Assembly: GCA_001914785.1 (NCBI GenBank)
Contig: MNDE01000154.1
Span: 1-44,106 of the forward strand
Length of the DNA stretch: 44,106 bases
From: Acidobacteria bacterium 13_2_20CM_57_17
Lineage (GTDB): Bacteria > Acidobacteriota > Terriglobia > Acidiferrales > UBA7541
Direction of reading: 5' to 3'
How positions within the stretch are numbered: position 1 is the stretch's first letter; each line of letters starts with the position of its first letter. The notes beneath the pieces were generated by a model. The model saw only the letters and a list, made by a program, of their open reading frames with translations, ran no database searches and was not told the DNA's origin. The translations under genes were made by a program, and so were the position numbers. Of the stretch, positions 1-7,894 are shown piece by piece.

Positions 1-161
1 GGAAGAAAAAGATTCTTGTAGGTGAAGAGAAAACACTTCAGACGAAGTGAACGGAGAAGTTTGCCTTGACAGGGCCGACCTCGTTATAGACGGAATGACG
101 GTCGGTGGGCTAGGCGACTCTGCGGGCGGGTTTTTCGAGGATTTGCTTCAGCCTAGTCCGT

Positions 162-1274
162 TTACTTTTGCTTCATGCCCACGCCGAATTGATTGCCGGC
201 ACGAATTACTTTGCCGTTTTCGATCGCAAGTTCAAGCAGTTTTTCGCTCTGCACCTGGCGGCCGGTTTCGTCCTGCAGCGCCGCTACAATCTTCTTGGTC
301 CGCACATCAATGATCTCGCCCGTTGAAGAATATCCGAATCGGCCATCCATGCTGAAGCTCACCCAACCGATACAGTCCCGGACCTTGATGCTGGTAACTT
401 GCTTCGGCGGCATCACCGTTGCATCGAACACGTGTATGGCGTTGTTCGCACAGTCCGCGAGCCAAAGTTCCTTCTCGTCAGGAGTCAAAGCGATTCCATG
501 ACTCGGGCATGCGTGACGCTTGACGGGACCCTGCGAGTAGCCAGAAACCTCCACACGGTATAGCTTCTTGCCTGTCCGCAGATCACCTACCTCGAAGCCC
601 AGCAAGCCATTAATGTTGACGAAAACCAGCGTGTTGCTCCCATTAACCGTAAACGGACGGATCACATTATCGAATGGGCCCACTTCGCTTGCGATCTGGT
701 GCGTTCTCGCATCCGCCACAGAAAGAACAGGAGACCTCAGGCTTGCCAAGTAGACGCGTTCACCGTCCGACGAATAAATCGTATTGTGCGAACCGGGCTT
801 TGCGTCGATCTTTGCAATCACATCCCCGGTCATCGCATTCACGACGTGCCATGCTGTTCCCTCGAGTTGCGGAACATACAAGGTCTTGCCGTCAGGCGAA
901 ATTGCCATGCGGTCGCATCCGCCTTCGTAAGTCTTGTCCCAGATCTCCTTGCCACTGAGAGCGTCGATGGCGATCATCCGATTCAGGGATGTAACGTAGA
1001 CCCTGCCAGTCGCCGCGCTTGCCGCGATGCCCTTGACGTTTTCCGGCGTTTCGCCGTCCGGAACGCTCCAGGTTTTTATGCGTCGGACAAACTTATATCC
1101 CTTGTCCACGTCGAAAACGAGGATACCGACGCCGCCATGTTCCACATAATTGCGGACACCCGGACTGGCCACATACAGAAGATGTTGCTCTGCCCCCGCC
1201 TGCATCGGAACAGGGAACATCGAGACAGAGAACGATAGCAGCAGGATCAGCGCGGGAAAGGTAAATTTTCTCAT
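162..1274 (-). CDS. Secreted YVTN-type beta-propeller repeat protein
   Basis: About 370 residues. The ATG at 1274 is preferred over an upstream in-frame start because it puts a signal peptide at the very N-terminus (MRKFTFPALILLLSFSVS, then a small-residue cleavage region near AGA). The rest carries repeated propeller blade motifs such as DALSGKEIWD, SPDGKTLYVPQ, SSDGERVYLAS and TPDEKELWLAD, typical of YVTN/surface-layer beta-propellers. These fold as extracytoplasmic scaffolds, and no catalytic residues can be assigned. It is the last gene of a minus-strand series that begins with the zinc-ribbon protein and NatA/NatB-like genes, but a 75-base gap with an A-rich stretch separates it from the small gene before it, so it may have its own promoter. 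The family is clear; the biological role is unknown. Confidence 0.8.
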   Translation of the reverse strand: MRKFTFPALILLLSFSVSMFPVPMQAGAEQHLLYVASPGVRNYVEHGGVGILVFDVDKGYKFVRRIKTWSVPDGETPENVKGIAASAATGRVYVTSLNRMIAIDALSGKEIWDKTYEGGCDRMAISPDGKTLYVPQLEGTAWHVVNAMTGDVIAKIDAKPGSHNTIYSSDGERVYLASLRSPVLSVADARTHQIASEVGPFDNVIRPFTVNGSNTLVFVNINGLLGFEVGDLRTGKKLYRVEVSGYSQGPVKRHACPSHGIALTPDEKELWLADCANNAIHVFDATVMPPKQVTSIKVRDCIGWVSFSMDGRFGYSSTGEIIDVRTKKIVAALQDETGRQVQSEKLLELAIENGKVIRAGNQFGVGMKQK

Positions 1275-1349
1275 TTTCGCTCTAGACTCGGACTGCCCGT
1301 TGACTCCGAGTGGGGCAGCAAACACAGATGATATACCTTTTTTTTGGAA

Positions 1350-1577
1350 TTACTTTGAAGTGGTCAGGAGTTTGGCGGCCGTGGAAGAGGCGCGCTGCTC
1401 GGCGCGGCGTTCTTGTTCGACGTGCTGGGTGCAGTCGGCGATTTCGTCGTCCAGGGCTTTGATTTCGCGGGCGAGAGAGATATTTTGCGGATCCTTGGTG
1501 TAGGCAGCGAAGAGGGAATTCCTCCTGGTTCTCAAAGTGTCGCACTTTTTCTTCCAAACACCGGCGGTAGCAACCAT
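1350..1577 (-). CDS. Small charged helical protein of unknown function
   Basis: A 75-residue protein starting MVATAGVWKKKCDTLRTRR. The ATG at 1577 has a GAGG element about nine bases upstream. A longer in-frame extension exists but is proline/arginine-rich and looks non-coding. The chain is strongly charged, with heptad-like stretches (LAREIKALDDEIADC, then HVEQERRAEQR) suggesting a short coiled coil. There is no signal peptide and no family I recognise. It lies 74 bases after the NatB-like permease on the same strand and could be co-transcribed with it. Coding status rests on the start context and the protein-like composition, so it is moderately uncertain. Confidence 0.5.
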   Translation of the reverse strand: MVATAGVWKKKCDTLRTRRNSLFAAYTKDPQNISLAREIKALDDEIADCTQHVEQERRAEQRASSTAAKLLTTSK

Positions 1578-1651
1578 GGGTATGACCTCGGAGCTAGTGT
1601 GCGCCTTTTTAGAGTTTGCGGATAGGGGCATTAAAAGGGTGTGTCTACAAG

Positions 1652-2863
1652 TTAGGAGCGGAATAGGACGGATTCGCGCTGGAACATTTTGATGGCGAGG
1701 AAAAGGGCTGCGGAAGCGTAGACGCACGTGGACGCAAAGATGATGGCGATGTAGTTCCAGTGGTAAGTGCCAATCACAAGCTCCTTGCAGAGCAGACTCA
1801 CATTGAGGATGGGAACGAGCGCGAGCTTGGGAGTGAGCTCCACACCCGGCAGCATCGCCGCGATCGCCGGGATGATAACGATGAAAATGAGCGGCATGAT
1901 GTAGCTCTGCGCTTCTTTGTAGCTCTTGGCGAAGGTCGAGATGGTGATCAGGACGGACGAGAAAAGGACTGCCAAGGGAACCGCCATGATGAAAACGGAA
2001 AGCGCCGCGCCAAATCCGATGTGGAGAGTGGTGTCAGCTTCGCCGGCCTGGATGGGCTTGGTCTGCAGGGCATTGGCGATTGCAAAGGAGATGCCCATGG
2101 AAATGACGGAGAGCGCGGCAGTGGTCAGCGCGGTTGTGAGAACCAGCAGGAACTTGCCAAGGACCAGATGCGAGCGCGAGATCGGGCTGGAAAGAATCGT
2201 TTCCATGGTGCCACGCTCTTTTTCGCCCGCGGTGAGGTCCATGGCAGGATGCATGCCGCCGTTCAGGCATAGAAATACGACGATGTAGGCGATGAAGCCG
2301 CCAAAAAAGAGCGCACCACCGGATTTTTCAGGCGGGGCAACATTGTGCGGCTTGATCACGAACGGCTTGAGGATGCTGACGGGAAGATTTCTGGCGGCGA
2401 GGCGGTCTTTAACGACGGAGTCGCGATACTCGTTGAAATACTTCTCGATTTTGTCCTTGGCGATTTCGGATTTCAGATCGCCCTCGTAGTCGTGAATGAG
2501 GACGGTTTGTTCCTTTTGGCCGGCGAGATTGCGCTCGAAGCCTTCGGGGATTTCGACGACCACGGGAACCTGCTTGTTGATGACTTCGTCCTTCCAATTC
2601 GCTTCCAGCGGGACGACCTGAATCTTCGGTACTTTTTTCAATCCTGCGAGAACACCGGGGGAATCCTCGCCGCCGATGATCATGACTTTAGGGCTTTCTT
2701 CCTTCGCCTTCCCGATCAGCACGGCGATCATGGCGCCGAAGCCTACGCTGAGAAGCGGAAAAATGATCAGAGGGAGAACAAACATGGTAATGAGAGTGCG
2801 GCGGTCACGGAGAGCCTCCGTCAACTCCTTACGATAGACGATGCCGATATTGCGCGCAGACAT
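1652..2863 (-). CDS. ABC-2 type permease, NatB-like
   Basis: About 403 residues from ATG 2863 (MSARNIGIVYRKELTEALRD), one base after the stop of the ATPase gene, so translation is probably coupled. It has the NatB/ABC-2 layout: an N-terminal membrane segment (TLITMFVLPLIIFPLLSVGF), a large extracytoplasmic domain of about 170 residues, then five or six membrane helices in the C-terminal half. The conserved GEKERGTMETILSSPISRSHLVLGK loop region (here split around residues 220-245) is characteristic of this class. Family members form efflux pumps with a NatA-type ATPase; NatAB of Bacillus exports sodium, but acidobacterial relatives have unknown substrates. Longer in-frame starts overlap the ATPase gene and are rejected. 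Confidence 0.88.
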   Translation of the reverse strand: MSARNIGIVYRKELTEALRDRRTLITMFVLPLIIFPLLSVGFGAMIAVLIGKAKEESPKVMIIGGEDSPGVLAGLKKVPKIQVVPLEANWKDEVINKQVPVVVEIPEGFERNLAGQKEQTVLIHDYEGDLKSEIAKDKIEKYFNEYRDSVVKDRLAARNLPVSILKPFVIKPHNVAPPEKSGGALFFGGFIAYIVVFLCLNGGMHPAMDLTAGEKERGTMETILSSPISRSHLVLGKFLLVLTTALTTAALSVISMGISFAIANALQTKPIQAGEADTTLHIGFGAALSVFIMAVPLAVLFSSVLITISTFAKSYKEAQSYIMPLIFIVIIPAIAAMLPGVELTPKLALVPILNVSLLCKELVIGTYHWNYIAIIFASTCVYASAALFLAIKMFQRESVLFRS

Positions 2864-2864
2864 C

Positions 2865-3620
2865 TTAGTTAGCCTCCGCGGAAACATAGTGGGGAGCGAC
2901 GACTTTGACGAAAATGTCCTCGAGATCCTGTTCGTGATGCTGATCGCGAAGCTGGGCGAGAGTGCCTTCGGAGAGAAGTTTGCCGGATTGAATGATGCCA
3001 ATGGTGTCGCAGAGCTTTTCCACTTCGCTCATGATGTGCGTGGAGAAGATGACGGTTTTGCCGTTGTCGCGGCATTCGTGGATGAAAGCGGTGATGGTGC
3101 GCGCGGTCATGACATCGAGGCCGTTGGTAGGCTCATCGAAGATCATGACAGGCGGATCGTGGACGAGGGTGCGGGCGATGGAAGTTTTTTGCTTCATGCC
3201 GGTGGAGAGCTTGTCGCAGCGGCGATCACGGAAGCCGTCCATGTCGAGACGGTTGAAGATGTTGTCGACACGCTTTTTCAGCGTGGCTTCGTCTAAACCA
3301 TTGAGGCGGCCGAAGTATTCGACCAGTTCCTGGGCAGTGAGGCGAGGGTAGAGGGCGGTGGCGGTGGAGAGGAAGCCGACGTTGGCGCGGACTTTTTCCG
3401 GCTGCTCGATGACGTCGTGGCCGCAGACGATGGCGGTGCCGTCGGTAGGTTCGAGAATGGTGGCGAGCATGCGGAGAGTAGTGGTTTTGCCGGCGCCGTT
3501 GGCGCCGAGGAGACCGTAAATCTTGCCGGGTTGACAGGTAAAGCTGACGTTGTCGACGGCGCGAATTTCGCCGCGCTTCTTGTCCTGGAAGCGCTTGGAC
3601 AGGCCACGAGCTTCGATCAT
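2865..3620 (-). CDS. ABC transporter ATP-binding protein, NatA-like
   Basis: 251 residues from ATG 3620 (MIEARGLSKRFQDKK), preceded by an AGGGG-type ribosome site. The nucleotide-binding domain is complete: Walker A GANGAGKT at residues 39-46, signature KLSTGMKQK, Walker B PVMIFDEPTNGLD, and the switch histidine in STHIMSEVEKLCD. The signature reads STGMKQ rather than LSGGQ, as usual for NatA-type exporters. It supplies ATP hydrolysis for the permease directly downstream, which it nearly touches. A start 12 codons further upstream is in frame but lacks a ribosome site and family similarity. Confidence 0.92.
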   Translation of the reverse strand: MIEARGLSKRFQDKKRGEIRAVDNVSFTCQPGKIYGLLGANGAGKTTTLRMLATILEPTDGTAIVCGHDVIEQPEKVRANVGFLSTATALYPRLTAQELVEYFGRLNGLDEATLKKRVDNIFNRLDMDGFRDRRCDKLSTGMKQKTSIARTLVHDPPVMIFDEPTNGLDVMTARTITAFIHECRDNGKTVIFSTHIMSEVEKLCDTIGIIQSGKLLSEGTLAQLRDQHHEQDLEDIFVKVVAPHYVSAEAN

Positions 3621-3758
3621 CAAAGGACCCCTAACTGAATTGGTAAGACAGGGCAAACAGCGTTCAGAGTGTACTACGCAGGCGGCGGGGAAATGTTACG
3701 GGCAAGCGAAAGGCGGGCACGGAGGTAGGGAAGAAAACGAAAGGGCAAAAGATGCGGA

Positions 3759-3944
3759 TCATCCCTTGTGACAGGTGGGGCATTGCTTGGCATCAAATCG
3801 GTCAGGAGTGACGCGGAACATATTGTTGCACTGGATGCACACGCGGTGGATGACAGGACTGATAACGGCGCCAGGCTGTGGCGATTTAGGCAGGCCGGCC
3901 GCGGAAGGAGCGGCAGACTTTTCAGGAACGCTTTCGGTGGACAT
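3759..3944 (-). CDS. Small zinc-ribbon protein
   Basis: 61 residues. The N-terminal half is a flexible Ala/Pro/Ser-rich tail. The C-terminal half has two CxxC knuckles about 18 residues apart (VCIQCNNMF and QCPTCHKG), which fits a single zinc-ribbon. Such mini-proteins are usually nucleic-acid or protein binders of unknown role. It lies 138 bases upstream of the NatA-like gene on the same strand and is divergent from the export operon starting at 4255. The four spaced cysteines and lack of a competing reading frame support it as a real gene. Confidence 0.6.
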   Translation of the reverse strand: MSTESVPEKSAAPSAAGLPKSPQPGAVISPVIHRVCIQCNNMFRVTPDRFDAKQCPTCHKG

Positions 3945-4254
3945 GAGGGAATTCTAGCACGGTGCAGTATGGCGTCCAAGAAAGCTGGCGTCATCCATGG
4001 AACGTAAGAAGTGCATCCCTTAGATGTGGGAGATCACTGATTCGAGGAACGGGTGAAGGGGCAGGGCGCAGAATAAACAACACCTGCGAGGAATCTATAG
4101 AAAGCCGCACTGCTCTTGCTAGAATGAAATGACTTGACGCCTATTGGACAGGGGTCAAGCAAGCCACGGACATGTAACAGAAATGCCGCACCTGAGGGAT
4201 GCGTCCGTGCGTCTTGCAGAGTTCGAAGTGTGGGACCGCGCGGAATAGGAAGAA
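3945..4254. promoter_or_regulatory. Divergent intergenic region with inverted repeat
   Basis: 310 bases without a gene, between the divergent zinc-ribbon gene and the MacA-like operon, so it should hold both promoters. The clearest structure is a perfect 6-bp inverted repeat, CTTGAC at 4133-4138 and GTCAAG at 4154-4159, separated by 15 bases. A TAGAAT hexamer at 4119-4124 could be a -10 element for the rightward operon, but no convincing -35 accompanies it. An AGGAAG ribosome site lies just before the ATG at 4255. Confidence 0.35.
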
Positions 4255-5562
4255 ATGGATCGCAAGCTACGAAATCGGATTTTGCTCTACCTGGGGCTGG
4301 CGGCAGTGCTGGCGTTCGTGCTTGTGGAGCTGAGCGGACGAAAGCCGGTGCCGAAGATTTCGGCGGTGGCGCCGGTGCGCGAGAATCTGGTGTCGTCCAT
4401 CAGCAGCAACGGAAAGGTTGAGCCTATCGCCCCTTACGTGATGCGGGCACAACTGGATACATTTGTTCTGAAGATAAGCGTTCACGAAGGGCAGACCGTG
4501 AAGAAGGGGCAAGTGTTGCTGGAACTGGACGTTAAGGATGCGGCAGCGCAGTTGGCGGAAGCGCAGGCAAAACTACTGAAAGCGGAGGACGATCTGCGGG
4601 CAGCAAGAGCAGGCGGAAAAATTGATGAAGCCGCCAGGGTCACAGGGGACCTGGCGAAAGCGCAGGCGGAACGCGACAGGTTCCAGAAGAACAACGATGT
4701 GTTGCAGCGGCTTATCGCGCAGAAAGCGGCGACGCAGGATGAACTTGAGGCGAACGACCTTGCCCTTATAAAGGCGCAAGCGGAGGTAGCCAGATTGACG
4801 GCGGTCAAACAGGAGTTTGAACGTGGCGTGAAACTGGACACCGATCAGACACCGCTCCGTTTGCAGCAGGTGCAAAACGAAGTGGCGGCCCTTGAAGAAA
4901 AAGTGCGGCAGGGGCGCATCACCGCGCCGGCGGATGGGACGCTGTACTCGCTCGGAAGAAGCGCCGAATCGACGCCGTTGAAGGCCGGGGATTACGTGAA
5001 GGTGGGTGATTTACTTGCGGAGATGGCGGACCTGCACAAGGTGCGCGTGCGTGCGTTCATCGACGAGCCGGAATTGGGCGCACTGGAAACGAACCAGCCG
5101 GTGAAAATCACCTGGGACGCGCTGCCGAGCAAGACATGGGCGGGAAAGACGGAGACGGTTCCGAAACAAGTGGTGCCACATCAAAACCGGAGTGTGGGCG
5201 AGCTGCTCTGCGCTGTGAATAACGACAATTTGGAATTGCTGCCGAATATTAACGTGAACGTGCGCATCAATTCGCGGGAACGGATCGGCGTGCTGTCAGT
5301 TCCGCGAGGCGCGGTGGAAGCGGACGGCGGCAGGCGCTATGTTTTCGTGGTGAGAAAGAGCCAACTGGGCGTGGGAAAATCAACGCTTGAAAAACGAGAG
5401 ATTCATGTGGGCATCGCGGACGCCACGAACTATGAAGTGGTGAGCGGGCTGCAAGAAGGGGAATTGGTGGCGCTTCCCGGGGACGTGGATTTGCGGGATG
5501 GGATGACGGTGATCGTCATAACGACGGAAGCTGCACTTTTTCGAGGACGAAGGAATGGTTAG
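4255..5562 (+). CDS. MacA/HlyD-family periplasmic adaptor
   Basis: 435 residues with an AGGAAG ribosome site before the start. One N-terminal membrane anchor (about residues 9-26, ILLYLGLAAVLAFVLVELS) is followed by a lipoyl-like half-motif (HEGQTVKKGQVLLELD), a long alpha-helical hairpin (about 95-220, Ala/Gln/Lys-rich coiled coil), the second lipoyl half (GRITAPADGTLYSL) and beta-barrel plus membrane-proximal domains. This is the layout of MacA-type adaptors, which bridge an inner-membrane MacB-type transporter to a TolC-type channel. Both partner types follow in the same operon. The stop overlaps the start of the TPR gene by eight bases, implying coupled translation. The substrate cannot be read from the sequence. 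Confidence 0.88.
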   Translation: MDRKLRNRILLYLGLAAVLAFVLVELSGRKPVPKISAVAPVRENLVSSISSNGKVEPIAPYVMRAQLDTFVLKISVHEGQTVKKGQVLLELDVKDAAAQLAEAQAKLLKAEDDLRAARAGGKIDEAARVTGDLAKAQAERDRFQKNNDVLQRLIAQKAATQDELEANDLALIKAQAEVARLTAVKQEFERGVKLDTDQTPLRLQQVQNEVAALEEKVRQGRITAPADGTLYSLGRSAESTPLKAGDYVKVGDLLAEMADLHKVRVRAFIDEPELGALETNQPVKITWDALPSKTWAGKTETVPKQVVPHQNRSVGELLCAVNNDNLELLPNINVNVRINSRERIGVLSVPRGAVEADGGRRYVFVVRKSQLGVGKSTLEKREIHVGIADATNYEVVSGLQEGELVALPGDVDLRDGMTVIVITTEAALFRGRRNG

Positions 5563-6547
5563 CGGGAGGAAACGGCGGCTTGCGGTTTTGTTCATCGCGA
5601 GCACGGCGATGGCGGCCGCAACCATCAAACAAGATGCCAGTCTCGAAGCGGGACGGCATGCTTACGAAGCCAGCGACTACGTGAAGGCCGTTCAAGCGTT
5701 GCAGGCGGCTGCGGCAAAAGATCCGCAAAATGCCGACGTGCAATTGCTGCTGGCGAAAAGTTACCTGGAATTGCAGCAACATGACGCAGCTATCAAGAGC
5801 GCGGAGCGGGCGGTGGCTATTGACGCGCAGAATTCGATCTACCACGAGTGGCTGGGGAGGGCGTACGGGGAAAAGGCCGATCACGCGAGCTGGTTTTCGG
5901 CGATATCGCTCGCCAAGAAGACACGCAAGGAGTTCGAGACGGCAGTGCAGCTGGACACAAAGAATTTCTCGGCGCGGCAGGCGCTGATCGAATTTGATTG
6001 CAGTGCTCCGGGTCTTGTGGGCGGCGGCGAAGACAAGGCGCTGCCGCAGATCAACCAATTGGCGGAAATGGACGCCGCGGAAGGGCATTACGCGAAAGGG
6101 AATTGCCGGCGGCAAAAGAAAGATTTCGCGGCCGCGGACGAGGAATTCACAACGGCGCTGGAGAGCAATCCAAAATCCGCGGAGCTGATCTACGACATCG
6201 GCGATTACGCCGTGAAACGCAGCCAGCCGGAGCGGCTGCTGGCGGTTGCGGATGCCGGGAAACGCGTGGCGCCGGGCGACCTGAGAGAGAAATTTTACCG
6301 GGGCGTTGCGCTGGTTTTGAAGAAGGAGGGCTCCGAGGAAGCGGAACGATTGCTCAAGGAATATGCGGAAAGAGCGCCGACGCGATCGGGATATCCGCGG
6401 CCGGCTGCGGCGCACGCGTGGCTGGGGCGACTTTTCGAGGATCAGAACACGATGGGAGAGGCCGCGAAGGAATTTGAAAACGCGCTGAAACTGGATCCCA
6501 AGAACAAAATGGCGCAGGAAGCATTAAAGCGGCTGAAGAAGGGCTAA
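5555..6547 (+). CDS. Secreted tetratricopeptide-repeat protein
   Basis: 330 residues, overlapping the adaptor gene by eight bases, with a GAAGGA element next to the ATG. A signal peptide is visible (RKRRLAVLFIASTAMAAA). Tandem TPR units follow: the first around residues 29-62 (ASDYVKAVQALQAAAAKDPQN), further ones up to the C-terminus (EAAKEFENALKLDPKNKMAQEA region). TPR proteins act as protein-protein scaffolds; this one is predicted periplasmic or lipoprotein-like, sitting between adaptor and permease genes. It may organise the export complex, but that is inference from position only. Confidence 0.8.
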   Translation: MVSGRKRRLAVLFIASTAMAAATIKQDASLEAGRHAYEASDYVKAVQALQAAAAKDPQNADVQLLLAKSYLELQQHDAAIKSAERAVAIDAQNSIYHEWLGRAYGEKADHASWFSAISLAKKTRKEFETAVQLDTKNFSARQALIEFDCSAPGLVGGGEDKALPQINQLAEMDAAEGHYAKGNCRRQKKDFAAADEEFTTALESNPKSAELIYDIGDYAVKRSQPERLLAVADAGKRVAPGDLREKFYRGVALVLKKEGSEEAERLLKEYAERAPTRSGYPRPAAAHAWLGRLFEDQNTMGEAAKEFENALKLDPKNKMAQEALKRLKKG

Positions 6548-6550
6548 AAA

Positions 6551-6571
6551 TTCCGGCCGCGGGTGCCGGAA
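6551..6571. other. Intercistronic stem-loop between TPR and permease genes
   Basis: A perfect 7-bp stem (TTCCGGC / GCCGGAA) with a 7-base loop lies in the 45-base gap. On the plus strand it is not followed by a T-run, so it is more likely an mRNA stability or processing element than a stop to the operon. On the minus strand the hairpin is followed by TTTTT, which looks like an intrinsic terminator for antisense transcription. Confidence 0.4.
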
Positions 6572-6592
6572 AATTCCGGTTAAAAAGCAACA

Positions 6593-7792
6593 ATGGATAT
6601 TCGCGAGACGATATCGGTAGCGATTGACGCGCTGCGAGCGAATAAGGTGCGCGCGCTCCTGACATCGCTGGGCGTGATTATCGGCAGCGCTTCCATAGTG
6701 CTGGTGGTTACGGTGGCGCTAACCAGCCAGAAATTTGTCATTTCGCAGATTGAGGCTGTGGGCTCGAACCTGTTGTGGGCGGAGTTGGTCAGAAGCTCGG
6801 ACATCGCCCCACCGCTTAGCTACGAGATAACTTATGGGGACTTGAATGCAGTGAAATCCGGCCTCCCCGCAGTGGTGGAGGCGGCAGGGATTCGAGAATT
6901 GCCGATGGAAGTAGTGGTGGGCGGTGTTTCGGTGCCTGTAAATCTGATTGGCGTGACGGAAGGTTACCAAATGATTCGCCGATTGGTGATCTTTCGCGGA
7001 CGTTACTTCGATTCCGTGGACATGGAGACGCGCAATAAATTCTGTTTAATCTCCGAGCATCTCGCGCGGCGCGTATTCGGAGTGGAGAATCCTGTGGGAA
7101 GGGATGTCCGTATGGGGGAATTAACGTTTACAGTCATCGGTGTTTTTCGAGAACGAGTATCAACGTTCGGGCAATCGGAAATTCACGATGATTCGGTCAT
7201 CACCCCCTTCACGCTCATGAAGTACTACACGGGTACCGATGCACTTCGGACGTTGTACGTCCAAACGGCAAAACACGAAGATGTCGATAGCGTAGAGCGA
7301 CAACTGGCGCAATTGCTGCACAGCCGCCACCCCGCCGATGCAGGGTATGAAATACATACGCTGATAGCAATTTTGGATATTGCGAGAAGGATTTCGCGAG
7401 GGCTGACGATTGTGCTGATCATTATTGCGGCGATCGCACTACTGGTCAGCGGAATAGGGATCATGAACATCATGCTAGTGACTGTGACCGAGCGGACAAG
7501 GGAGATCGGGATTCGCAAGGCGATAGGAGCGGCGCGGCGGGAAATTCTGTATCAGTTTTTGATCGAATCCTTCTTGATCAGCGGCGGAGGGGCGGTTCTC
7601 GGAATCTTGATTGGAATTGCGATACCAGTGACCATCCAATCTTTTTTGCCAGGGAATTTGCGGGTTCCAGTGTCACCGCTGAGCGTGATCATTGCCTTCG
7701 TGGTGTCGTGTTCCACGGGGCTGTTCTTCGGCTACTTGCCTGCGAACCAGGCGGCGAGCCTGCAACCAGTCGAGTCTCTGAGATATGAATGA
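6593..7792 (+). CDS. MacB-like ABC permease without ATPase domain
   Basis: 399 residues with the MacB_PCD plus FtsX layout: an N-terminal helix (KVRALLTSLGVIIGSASIVL), a periplasmic core domain of about 220 residues, then three C-terminal helices, with the conserved coupling segment ERTREIGIRKAIGA between the second and third. True MacB carries an N-terminal nucleotide-binding domain of about 220 residues. That domain is missing here, with no trace upstream, so an ATPase must be supplied in trans. None is encoded in this operon; the only nearby NatA-like ATPase is on the opposite strand with its own permease. The ribosome site is weak. Confidence 0.87.
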   Translation: MDIRETISVAIDALRANKVRALLTSLGVIIGSASIVLVVTVALTSQKFVISQIEAVGSNLLWAELVRSSDIAPPLSYEITYGDLNAVKSGLPAVVEAAGIRELPMEVVVGGVSVPVNLIGVTEGYQMIRRLVIFRGRYFDSVDMETRNKFCLISEHLARRVFGVENPVGRDVRMGELTFTVIGVFRERVSTFGQSEIHDDSVITPFTLMKYYTGTDALRTLYVQTAKHEDVDSVERQLAQLLHSRHPADAGYEIHTLIAILDIARRISRGLTIVLIIIAAIALLVSGIGIMNIMLVTVTERTREIGIRKAIGAARREILYQFLIESFLISGGGAVLGILIGIAIPVTIQSFLPGNLRVPVSPLSVIIAFVVSCSTGLFFGYLPANQAASLQPVESLRYE

Positions 7793-7825
7793 AGCGGAGA
7801 GCGATTAGGGGATAGAAAGGGAAGT

Positions 7826-7861
7826 GGGCCAGGGGCGTCTATTGGCGGCCCTTTTATTTTT
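7826..7861 (+). terminator. Candidate intrinsic terminator between permease and tolC-like gene
   Basis: GGGCC at 7826-7830 pairs with GGCCC at 7847-7851 and is followed at once by TTTTATTTTT. The loop is long (16 bases), though inner pairing is possible. It may attenuate transcription of the downstream tolC-like gene or end the first transcript. Confidence 0.45.
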
Positions 7862-7894
7862 CGGCAGAATGAGTTTCGGCGAAGGAGCATGAAA

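Noticed and set aside
5516..6415. Long minus-strand open frame (299 codons) opposite the TPR gene
   Set aside because: Arg/Leu/Phe-rich shadow of a GC-rich coding strand; the plus-strand TPR protein is clearly the real gene.
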